Made by a program: the position numbers and the translations under genes
Origin: an uncultured Lacibacter sp.
Lineage (GTDB): Bacteria > Bacteroidota > Bacteroidia > Chitinophagales > Chitinophagaceae
DNA length: 13,301 bases
Assembly: GCF_946479605.1 (NCBI RefSeq)
Contig: NZ_CAMLGT010000084.1
Span: forward strand, 1 to 13,301
Direction of reading: 5' to 3'
Shown: piece by piece, positions 7,800-13,301 of the stretch
Numbering within the stretch: the stretch's first letter is position 1
How the letters are laid out: each line of letters opens with the position of its first letter
The notes under the pieces: generated by a model
What the model was told of the DNA's origin: nothing
The model's database searches: none
Seen by the model: only the letters and a program-made list of their open reading frames with translations

Positions 7800-8243
7800 T
7801 CAGTTGTTTCCTTTATGTACTAATAACAAATGCTCACAAAGCATTACCAGTTCGTTATGCTGGTTAAAACATTCCACCAGTTCGGTCACTAAACCAAATT
7901 CAGGTTTCTTATGATCCTTTTTGTCTTTAATAGTAACAGCTACTCTGATGGTATCGTTAATGAATACCGGTTTAATAAAACGTAAACGCTCATAGCCATA
8001 GGTCATGCTTACTTCATTAATAAAATCGGCAGTAAGACCAATAGCTACTGTAAAGATGAGTGTGCCGTGTGCAATGCGTTTTTGAAACGGCTGGGTTTTA
8101 CACCACTCTTCATCCATGTGATGAGGAAAAAAATCGCCTGATTGACCGGCGTGAATAACAATATCAGTTTCGGTAATTGTGCGTCCACGTGTATGGCGCA
8201 CATCATTCACTGCAAATTCTTCGAAGTATTTCTTTATAAACAT
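7800..8243 (-). CDS. MaoC-like (R)-specific enoyl-CoA hydratase/dehydratase, first gene of the operon
   Basis: This 147-residue single hot-dog protein has the size and motifs of MaoC-type hydratases, which add or remove water on acyl-CoA esters. The catalytic Asp/His pair is D37 and H42 in [12 protein letters not shown], with the usual five-residue spacing. The conserved Asn of the GDxNPxH signature is replaced by Phe39. RIAHGTL (56-62) and [15 protein letters not shown] (87-101) are the other family blocks. It is the first gene after a 326-base gap and starts at the ATG at 8243, about 65 bases below a likely promoter. Its stop is two bases before the next start. Paired with two class III CoA-transferases it resembles mesaconyl-CoA or itaconyl-CoA hydratase settings, which suggests a branched or hydroxy dicarboxylic acid thioester, but this is inference. 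Confidence 0.85.
   Translation of the reverse strand: MFIKKYFEEFAVNDVRHTRGRTITETDIVIHAGQSGDFFPHHMDEEWCKTQPFQKRIAHGTLIFTVAIGLTADFINEVSMTYGYERLRFIKPVFINDTIRVAVTIKDKKDHKKPEFGLVTELVECFNQHNELVMLCEHLLLVHKGNN
7807..7814 (-). promoter_or_regulatory. ribosome-binding site of the leaderless binding-protein gene
   Basis: AAAGGAAA on the minus strand lies nine bases before the ATG at 7797 and inside the last codons of the MaoC gene. It is the clearest Shine-Dalgarno-like site in the operon and fixes the start of the binding-protein gene, and so the absence of a signal peptide. Confidence 0.6.
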
Positions 8244-8307
8244 GTGGCTGCAATCAGTTTTATGTTCCTGCCGATACTTGCGTTGAAAACCGGCTTTTTT
8301 CCAAGTT

Positions 8308-8338
8308 CAAAGTAAATCAGCCTGTAACGGCATTCAAT
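8308..8338 (-). promoter_or_regulatory. candidate Bacteroidota-type promoter for the MaoC-to-pectate-lyase operon
   Basis: On the minus strand ATTG (8338-8335) is followed after 20 bases by TACTTTG (8314-8308). This is close to the Bacteroidota -33/-7 pattern TTTG and TAnnTTTG, one base short in the second box. It would place the transcript start near 8302 and leave a leader of about 60 bases before the MaoC ATG at 8243. It is the best match I found in the gap upstream of the operon. Confidence 0.4.
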
Positions 8339-8513
8339 GGAAGGTTTTACTGATTTGATGGATTATTTTCCAACATGGCACGCTTCCGTGCCTGCAACAG
8401 TTGGAAATACAGCCTTTTTGCAAATGAGCGGTTTAAACAGCCAGGCAATGATAGAAGAATGTTATGGAAGGAAGTTAAATTGCTTACTGCTGTTATGCCT
8501 CTTGAAAAGATAG
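8337..8513 (+). CDS. doubtful 58-residue hypothetical protein in the intergenic gap
   Basis: A plus-strand frame starts with ATG at 8337 (MEGFTDLMDYFPTWHASVP) and ends at TAG 8511, with a Leu/Cys-rich tail (LNCLLLLCLLKR). It has no ribosome-binding site, runs against every other gene in the window, and its start overlaps the candidate promoter on the other strand. I recognise no family. It may be chance, or the remains of a longer gene, since another register stays open to 8554. It is listed only because it is the sole ATG-started frame of any length in this gap. Confidence 0.15.
   Translation: MEGFTDLMDYFPTWHASVPATVGNTAFLQMSGLNSQAMIEECYGRKLNCLLLLCLLKR
8367..8407. repeat. two-tier inverted repeat (possible structured RNA or operator)
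   Basis: An outer perfect eight-base pair of arms, TTTCCAAC (8367-8374) and GTTGGAAA (8400-8407), encloses an inner perfect six-base stem, GGCACG and CGTGCC, with a CTTC loop (8377-8392). The two stems are separated by two bases on one side and seven on the other. No T-run directly follows on either strand, so it is not a textbook terminator. It lies about 30 bases upstream of the candidate promoter, where an operator could sit. Confidence 0.6.
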
Positions 8514-8569
8514 TGCAACATTCATTCAACCAAAGCAAACAATTGTTCTTTTAAACAGCAGGTGGCCAT

Positions 8570-10147
8570 TTACATAAACCGCAACTTTTCCTCCTCAATA
8601 TCTATTACCCGAAGATGTTTCCTGATTACATCTTCATCAAGATGTTTATCTGTCTGATTACGTTCAATGAGCCATTTACGTTGCTGGTTCAGCAGATCAA
8701 GGTAAATGAGCTTGCATGCTCCCGGCATTACCACTTCTGCATCATCAGCAGTTTTGCCCTCCCATTTAGCAGCCAGTTTTTTCAGCACATCATGTTCATC
8801 GAGCTGAGCGTTATAATGATTGGTGAGATGTGCTAATGCATGGCTGGCCAATCCTTTCCTGATAAAATGATCGGCTTCTTCTTCAGGTAAATGATCGTTG
8901 TATGATGTCAGCTTCATTTTCCTGATGAGTACGGGTAAGGTAAGCCCCTGCAGCACCAGTGTAGTTAAGATCACCACAAACGTGATAAATAAAATGAGGT
9001 TTCGGTGTGGAAACGGTGTGCCATTACTCAACTGAACAGGTATTGCCAATGCTGCTGCAAGTGAAACCACACCACGCATCCCCGTCCAGCCAAGGATCAA
9101 CGGAGCCTTAAACCCGGGGTTGGGATCTGCAACCTGTATAAAATTGCGGGCAATCATTGTTGTAACAACGGCACCGTATCCGGAGAGAAAGCGCACAACA
9201 ATCAAAACAACCGTAATGAGCAAACCATAACCAATAGCGGATGTAAAACTCACACCTTCCTGCTTAAGACCAGCGGTTATTTCCGGCAAATCGAGCCCGA
9301 TGAGCAGGAATACCAGCCCGTTCAACACAAACACAAAACTCTCCCACACATTTACACCACGCAGCCTTGATGAACTGCTTAAAAAATGATGCCGTTTGTT
9401 CGATAAAAACAAACCTCCACTTACAACAGCCAACACACCTGAACTATGCATTTGCTCGGCAGCTATGTACATGGTATAAGGTGTGATGATTGTCAACACA
9501 ATATCCATATTCACATCGGTAGGTAAATATTTATGCAGCTTCATAAAAATGAAACCAATGAGCAAACCAACGGCTGCACCGCCCAGCACCATCCAGCTAA
9601 AACTTAATGCAGCCTGGTACCACACAAACTGACCGGTAGCTACTGCAATCAATGCAAAACGAAAAATAATCAGTGATGAAGCATCATTCAACAAACTTTC
9701 GCCTTCCAGTATCGACGACATCCGTTTGGGCACTTTTACAAATTTTAGAATAGCTCCTGCACTTACAGCATCGGGAGGCGACACAATTCCACCCAATAAA
9801 AAACCAAGCGCCAGTGTAAAGCCGGGTATAAACCAGTTGGAAACAAATGCCACTGACAAAGCGGTTAGAAACACCACTACAAATGCAAAACTGCCCACAA
9901 TCCGGCGCCAGCGCCATAACTCTTTCCACGAAATAGACCATGCTGCTTCATACAACAATGGTGGCAGGAAAATAATAAAGATCAATTCAGGATCAATATG
10001 TATAACAGGAATGCCAGGTATAAAACTTATCAGCAGTCCTGCCAGAACAAGCAATACTGGATATGCTACTTTTAATTTGTTTGCCAGCATCACAAGAAAA
10101 ATAATGGCCAGTAACATGGTTAGAAAAAAAGGAAAATGTTCAATCAT
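8570..10147 (-). CDS. CPA1-family Na+(or K+)/H+ antiporter (NhaP/NHE type)
   Basis: This 525-residue inner-membrane protein exchanges protons for Na+ or K+. It has the CPA1 marks: FLPPLLYEAAW (60-70) matches the amiloride-region motif of NHE proteins. SPPDAVSAGAI (123-133) carries the transport aspartate, and EGESLLNDASSL (148-159) holds the Asn-Asp pair that marks electroneutral CPA1 members. GWTGMRGVVSLA (353-364) has the conserved arginine. About twelve hydrophobic segments span residues 7-415, followed by a charged cytoplasmic tail of about 105 residues (LPEEEADHF onward), longer than needed for transport and possibly regulatory. The ATG at 10147 is the first in frame. It lies alone between a terminator on its upstream side and the gap before the operon, so it is probably a single-gene unit for pH or salt balance, unrelated to the sugar genes. 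Confidence 0.92.
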   Translation of the reverse strand: MIEHFPFFLTMLLAIIFLVMLANKLKVAYPVLLVLAGLLISFIPGIPVIHIDPELIFIIFLPPLLYEAAWSISWKELWRWRRIVGSFAFVVVFLTALSVAFVSNWFIPGFTLALGFLLGGIVSPPDAVSAGAILKFVKVPKRMSSILEGESLLNDASSLIIFRFALIAVATGQFVWYQAALSFSWMVLGGAAVGLLIGFIFMKLHKYLPTDVNMDIVLTIITPYTMYIAAEQMHSSGVLAVVSGGLFLSNKRHHFLSSSSRLRGVNVWESFVFVLNGLVFLLIGLDLPEITAGLKQEGVSFTSAIGYGLLITVVLIVVRFLSGYGAVVTTMIARNFIQVADPNPGFKAPLILGWTGMRGVVSLAAALAIPVQLSNGTPFPHRNLILFITFVVILTTLVLQGLTLPVLIRKMKLTSYNDHLPEEEADHFIRKGLASHALAHLTNHYNAQLDEHDVLKKLAAKWEGKTADDAEVVMPGACKLIYLDLLNQQRKWLIERNQTDKHLDEDVIRKHLRVIDIEEEKLRFM

Positions 10148-10260
10148 GCACCAGGTTTATATCTTCAATATACAAAGTATGCGGAATATATAAACAGGTG
10201 CGTGCAAGATGAAATCTATAAGGCGGTCTGAGATTTTCAAAACAGGTTATAGCAACATAC
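10148..10260 (-). promoter_or_regulatory. upstream region of the antiporter gene with a possible -7 box
   Basis: The stretch between the hexosaminidase terminator and the antiporter start must hold the antiporter promoter if the terminator works. TACTTTG is present on the minus strand at 10179-10173, 25 bases before the ATG, and resembles the Bacteroidota -7 box. No good TTTG partner lies at the normal distance; a TTG at 10207-10205 is about five bases too far. Confidence 0.3.
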
Positions 10261-10293
10261 AAAAAAAGCCGTAGTGTAATAACTGCGGCTTTT
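10261..10293 (-). terminator. rho-independent terminator of the hexosaminidase unit
   Basis: Arms 10264-10275 and 10282-10293 form a twelve-pair stem (one G-T pair) around a six-base loop. The stem includes GCCG/CGGC, and the minus strand ends in seven Ts (10267-10261). It starts 21 bases after the stop codon of the hexosaminidase gene and is well placed to end that transcript. The other strand also has TTTT after the stem, so some activity in both directions is possible. Confidence 0.88.
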
Positions 10294-10313
10294 CGCTTTA
10301 TGGAATGATTTCT

Positions 10314-12617
10314 TTATTCTACTTCCAACTCATCTGCAAACGTCCATGCAGGTTTGCCTTCGCCGGGATGACCCTTCGGACAAGCTTCTAATGTAAACGC
10401 TGTTACTCGCACATAACGGGCATTGGTTGCAGCAAACTTTGCCGTAAAATCTTTGATGGTGAGCGCAAGTGTATTCACCGGCACATCGTTCTGCACCGTT
10501 GCTACTTCGGTAAATGTTTTTCCATCAAGTGATACTTCAAACTTTACAGCTGTAGGTAAAAAGATCCAGTCACGGTAATGTTGTAAACAACCGAGTGAAA
10601 CACGGCTGATCGTTTTTTCTGTACCCAGATCAACCGTTGCAACAAGATTATTTTTATTGAAGCCATGCCAGAATTTATTGACTGCTGATTTTCCACGCAC
10701 ACCATCTGTTAACGAGTTCATACCATCGGCCATGTACGAACGTGATGGAGCAAACGCATACTGCACATTGGCACCAACTGCTTTGTGCATCACAAAACGT
10801 TGTTCAACAGGTTGCAGGTTCATGATCTTTCCGTTCTGCACGGTTACTGCACGTATCGTTTGTGTGCTTTCAACAGCAATGGGTTGTGTGTACACCGCAC
10901 TTGATACAGTTGGCACCGATCCATCAGTTGTATAAAGAATCGAAGCAGTGGGTACTTCCGAAAACAATGCTACTTCCAGTTTTCCATTTTTGGCAGCAGG
11001 TTTTATATCAACTGTAAAATTGCCCGGTGAATAATGCAACCCTTTTGCTTCAAAGGCTTTGAAATGAAACTGCAAACGTCTGCTGAAATCGTTCCAGTTT
11101 TTTGCTGCTGCAGGCGACCAAACGGTTTCTGCCAACGCCAACATCCGTGGCAACACCATGTACTCCAGATGTTCTGCAGTTGAAATATATTCTGTCCACA
11201 CATTGCCTTGTGCTCCTAATACATATTTGTGTTGTTCTGCACTCAACTCTTTTGGAATAGGTTCATAATCGTACACTTTCTTTACGGTATTAAATCCACC
11301 AATGGCCAACGGCTCACCTTCGGGCCCTGCCTGGTAATGATCGAAATAACAAGGCGAACCCGGTGTCATCACCACATCATGATGCATCTTTGCCGCTTCA
11401 ATACCACCAGCCTCACCACGCCAGCTCATCACCGTTGCTTCAGGCGCCAATCCGCCTTCGAGTATTTCATCCCAGCCAATCATTTTCCGTTTTTTGCTGA
11501 CGATGAATTTCTCCATGCGTTTGATAAAATAACTCTGCAGTTCTTCTTCGTTCTTCAATCCTTCTTTTTTCATACGAGCCTGGCAACGCTCACATTTTTT
11601 CCATGGACCTTTATCCACTTCATCGCCACCAATATGAATATAGGTTGAAGGAAACAAATCGATCACTTCTGTTAACACATCCTGCAAAAACGAAAACACT
11701 TCTTCGTTACCTGCGCAATAGTTTGAGGACATGTTATTGTAATTACCACCCGTTAACGGCAGCTGCGGCAGTTGCGTACAACTCAACTGCGGATAAGCTG
11801 CAATAGCTGATGCCACATGCCCGGGCATTTCAATTTCAGGCACCACTGTTACATTTCTTGTCTTCGCATACGCAATAATTTCCTTCACCTGTTCCTGCGT
11901 GTAATAGCCACCGTAAGTAGCATCTTCACCCGGTTTTGCCTGTGGACGGCTGCCCCACACTTTATCATTCTGATCAACACGCCAAGCAGCTGTTGAAGTA
12001 AGCTTGGGATATTTTTTGATTTCAATACGCCAGCCCTGGTCATCTACCAAATGCCAATGAAAAGTATTCATCTTGTACATTGCCATCAGGTTGATGTATT
12101 GTTTCACAACATCTGCTGAAAAGAAATGACGGCTCACATCGAGATGCATGCCTCTCCATTTAAAACGTGGCTCATCATTGATCTGCATACAAGGCACCAG
12201 CAACGCTGCATTGGTACGAACCTGTGGCAATGTTTGCAGCACAGATTGAATGCCGTAAAAAATACCGGCATAGCTGCTGGCTTTTATCTGAATCAGTGAA
12301 GGCGTAACCGTTAAGCTGTATGCTTCGGGCTTGAATGCAGTTTGTGCGGCAAGAATAAACTCCACTTTTTTTGCGGCAGGTTTATTCTGCTGCAATGGAA
12401 TGCCTGAAATATCTTTTACAGCATTGAGAAAAAAATCAATTGCCGGTTTTAATGCAGCCTGCGAAGCATTAAACTGTACAGTTGTATTTTTATCGATACT
12501 AAAATTTCCTTCGTTCAGTTTTAATTCAACCGGTTGCGGAATAATAGAAACCTGTTGTGCAAACAGGGTAAACGGACAAGCAAGCAACAACAGGAACTTT
12601 ACAAATTTTAAGGACAT
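10314..12617 (-). CDS. secreted family 20 beta-N-acetylhexosaminidase with C-terminal discoidin-like domain
   Basis: This 767-residue enzyme removes terminal N-acetylhexosamine from chitin-like or glycan chains. The ATG at 12617 gives the signal peptide MSLKFVKFLLLLACPFTLFA; a TTG two codons upstream is a less likely start. Residues 22-148 form the GH20b accessory domain (VSIIPQPVELKLNEGNF). The catalytic barrel begins at RFKWRGMHLDVSRHFF (151-166), has FHWHLVDDQGWRIEIKKYP (186-204), and carries the Asp-Glu catalytic pair D332-E333 in YIHIGGDEVDKGPW. WGNV-like AQGNVWTEY (469-477) and the tail LAETVW close it. A chitobiase-type module follows (TILYTTDGSVPT-like, about 555-610). The last 150 residues form an F5/8 type C fold (SLTDGVRG, VDLGTEKTISRVSLG, ARYVRVTAF), probably for glycan binding. 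It sits 21 bases after another gene of likely similar role. Confidence 0.95.
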   Translation of the reverse strand: MSLKFVKFLLLLACPFTLFAQQVSIIPQPVELKLNEGNFSIDKNTTVQFNASQAALKPAIDFFLNAVKDISGIPLQQNKPAAKKVEFILAAQTAFKPEAYSLTVTPSLIQIKASSYAGIFYGIQSVLQTLPQVRTNAALLVPCMQINDEPRFKWRGMHLDVSRHFFSADVVKQYINLMAMYKMNTFHWHLVDDQGWRIEIKKYPKLTSTAAWRVDQNDKVWGSRPQAKPGEDATYGGYYTQEQVKEIIAYAKTRNVTVVPEIEMPGHVASAIAAYPQLSCTQLPQLPLTGGNYNNMSSNYCAGNEEVFSFLQDVLTEVIDLFPSTYIHIGGDEVDKGPWKKCERCQARMKKEGLKNEEELQSYFIKRMEKFIVSKKRKMIGWDEILEGGLAPEATVMSWRGEAGGIEAAKMHHDVVMTPGSPCYFDHYQAGPEGEPLAIGGFNTVKKVYDYEPIPKELSAEQHKYVLGAQGNVWTEYISTAEHLEYMVLPRMLALAETVWSPAAAKNWNDFSRRLQFHFKAFEAKGLHYSPGNFTVDIKPAAKNGKLEVALFSEVPTASILYTTDGSVPTVSSAVYTQPIAVESTQTIRAVTVQNGKIMNLQPVEQRFVMHKAVGANVQYAFAPSRSYMADGMNSLTDGVRGKSAVNKFWHGFNKNNLVATVDLGTEKTISRVSLGCLQHYRDWIFLPTAVKFEVSLDGKTFTEVATVQNDVPVNTLALTIKDFTAKFAATNARYVRVTAFTLEACPKGHPGEGKPAWTFADELEVE

Positions 12618-12638
12618 AATCAATACGTGTTTATTTAT

Positions 12639-13301
12639 TTAAAATTGAACAGGTGCAAACGTAAACATCCACTTCACCGGGTTTTGCCAATCCTTTCCTT
12701 TAAAGCTGCCAACCGGCGCTTTGATCAGGACAGTGTTCCAACCTTTCTTTAAGAAAATAGTTGTAGGCGTACGGTATTCATACCCTTCATCGGCCAATGG
12801 CAATTCACTATTGCCTTTTTGTCCTGCATGTTTCCATTGCGGCGCAGGAATCAATTGTCCATTTACCCACACTGCACTTTGTTTAGCATCCCATGCATTT
12901 GCAGGTGGTGCATCGGTTGCAGGTGAGCGGGATAAATTATTAAAGCCGATCCAGAATGATTGTTCTCCATCTTCATCGCTCCAGACTTTTGTTACAGCAT
13001 ACCAGGTCGTACTGTCTTCTGCATTTTGTATTGCGCCTTTAATCAACGGCGCCCACCAATGACGCAATACAACTGTTGCACCAACCTGTTCTGTTGCTGG
13101 CTTTGTTTTATCTGCATCAAAACTTTTTTGTTCCGGTGCAAATTGTTTGGATAGATCGCCTTTGTTATCAAATGGCCCGAACAATTTCCAAACAAGATTT
13201 GATTGCTGTACATAAGGAAATGAAAGCGAAGAGTAGTATTGTTGTTTTTGATCGAGCAAACGTTTTTCAAACGCTGCAAATGCATTTGCCCTTGCTGTAT
13301 T
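12639..13301 (-). CDS. C-terminal part of a secreted carbohydrate-active protein, possibly a second family 20 hexosaminidase (5' end outside window)
   Basis: The frame is open from the stop at 12639 to the right edge (220 codons) with no ATG of its own, so it is the end of a longer gene. Residues near the edge (NTARANAFAAFEKRLLDQKQ) look like the last helix of a glycosidase barrel. Then comes a beta-rich region with WKLFGPFDNKGDLSKQF, AVWVNGQLIPAP, RTPTTIFLKKGWNTVLIKAP and VKWMFTFAPV. The GPFDN start and the final FLKKGWN-like strand are typical of jelly-roll modules on secreted glycosidases. In Bacteroidota such a tail often ends GH20 proteins, and the next gene, 21 bases on, is a GH20. That makes a tandem hexosaminidase pair likely, but no catalytic residue is in view, so the family is inferred. 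Confidence 0.6.
   Translation of the reverse strand, partial: NTARANAFAAFEKRLLDQKQQYYSSLSFPYVQQSNLVWKLFGPFDNKGDLSKQFAPEQKSFDADKTKPATEQVGATVVLRHWWAPLIKGAIQNAEDSTTWYAVTKVWSDEDGEQSFWIGFNNLSRSPATDAPPANAWDAKQSAVWVNGQLIPAPQWKHAGQKGNSELPLADEGYEYRTPTTIFLKKGWNTVLIKAPVGSFKGKDWQNPVKWMFTFAPVQF

Larger units (their letters stand above)
8244..8569. other. 326-base intergenic region between the antiporter gene and the CoA/sugar operon
   Basis: This is the largest gap in the window. From right to left it contains a perfect ten-base palindrome AACAATTGTT (8538-8547), a two-tier inverted repeat (8367-8407), and a candidate promoter (8308-8338) for the operon. On the plus strand a weak 58-codon frame runs from 8337 to 8513. 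A further short plus-strand frame (8495-8554) begins MPLEKIVQHSF in another register, which may mean the stretch is a decayed gene. I recognise no protein family in either frame and see no tRNA or known riboswitch. Confidence 0.6.

Noticed and set aside
8347..8538. minus-strand frame of 63 codons in the intergenic gap
   Set aside because: It would need a TTG start, lacks a ribosome-binding site and matches no family I know; the inverted repeat lies inside it.
8538..8547. AACAATTGTT palindrome after the antiporter stop as a terminator
   Set aside because: It has no loop and only A/T-rich pairs, so it cannot form a stable terminator hairpin.
8570..10147. antiporter as part of the CoA/sugar operon
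   Set aside because: A 326-base gap with its own candidate promoter separates them, and no functional link is evident.
9726..10193. 155-codon plus-strand open frame
   Set aside because: It lies opposite the first part of the antiporter gene, whose motifs are unmistakable; the frame shows no family features and is a mirror of codon bias.
12618..12623. TTG start two codons before the hexosaminidase ATG
   Set aside because: The ATG at 12617 gives a normal signal peptide and is preferred over a rare start codon.
1..13301. CRISPR array, tRNA, rRNA, insertion sequence or defence system
   Set aside because: I saw no regularly spaced repeats, tRNA-like folds, transposase motifs or nuclease/toxin families on either strand.

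Overview
The window reads as a piece of a Bacteroidota chromosome, most likely a member of the Chitinophagaceae or a near relative. This rests on moderate GC, short A-rich leaders with few clear Shine-Dalgarno sites, one TAnnTTTG-like promoter element, and secreted polysaccharide-degrading enzymes with signal peptides ending in FAQQ. The family assignment is an inference from protein style, not from a marker gene. Every gene I accept lies on the minus strand, so transcription runs from right to left.

Right part (10314-13301): the 3' end of a secreted protein that may be the C-terminus of a family 20 glycoside hydrolase, then 21 bases downstream a complete family 20 beta-N-acetylhexosaminidase with a discoidin-like C-terminal domain. 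A strong rho-independent terminator (10261-10293) closes this unit. Centre right (8570-10147): a single CPA1-type Na+/H+ antiporter. Between it and the next unit lies a 326-base gap (8244-8569). It holds a plausible promoter, a two-tier 41-base inverted repeat and a weak 58-codon frame.

Left part (1-8243): eight tightly packed co-directional genes that look like one operon. In transcription order they encode a MaoC-like hydratase, a periplasmic-binding-protein homologue that lacks a signal peptide, two tandem class III CoA-transferases (CaiB/BaiF), a COG3618-type lactonase/amidohydrolase, a RhaT-like sugar:H+ symporter, a Gfo/Idh/MocA oxidoreductase, and a secreted family 1 pectate lyase cut by the left edge. 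Junctions range from a 4-base overlap to 63 bases.

Taken together the left operon suggests a route for a pectin-derived sugar or uronate. The lyase would release oligosaccharides outside the cytoplasm, the RhaT homologue would import a small sugar, the oxidoreductase and lactonase would oxidise it and open a lactone, and the CoA-transferases and MaoC protein would handle an acyl-CoA intermediate. The CoA branch and the apparently cytoplasmic binding protein do not fit the textbook rhamnose, fucose or galacturonate pathways, and they are the most interesting part of the window. No regulator, SusC/SusD pair, aldolase or ABC permease is visible in the window.
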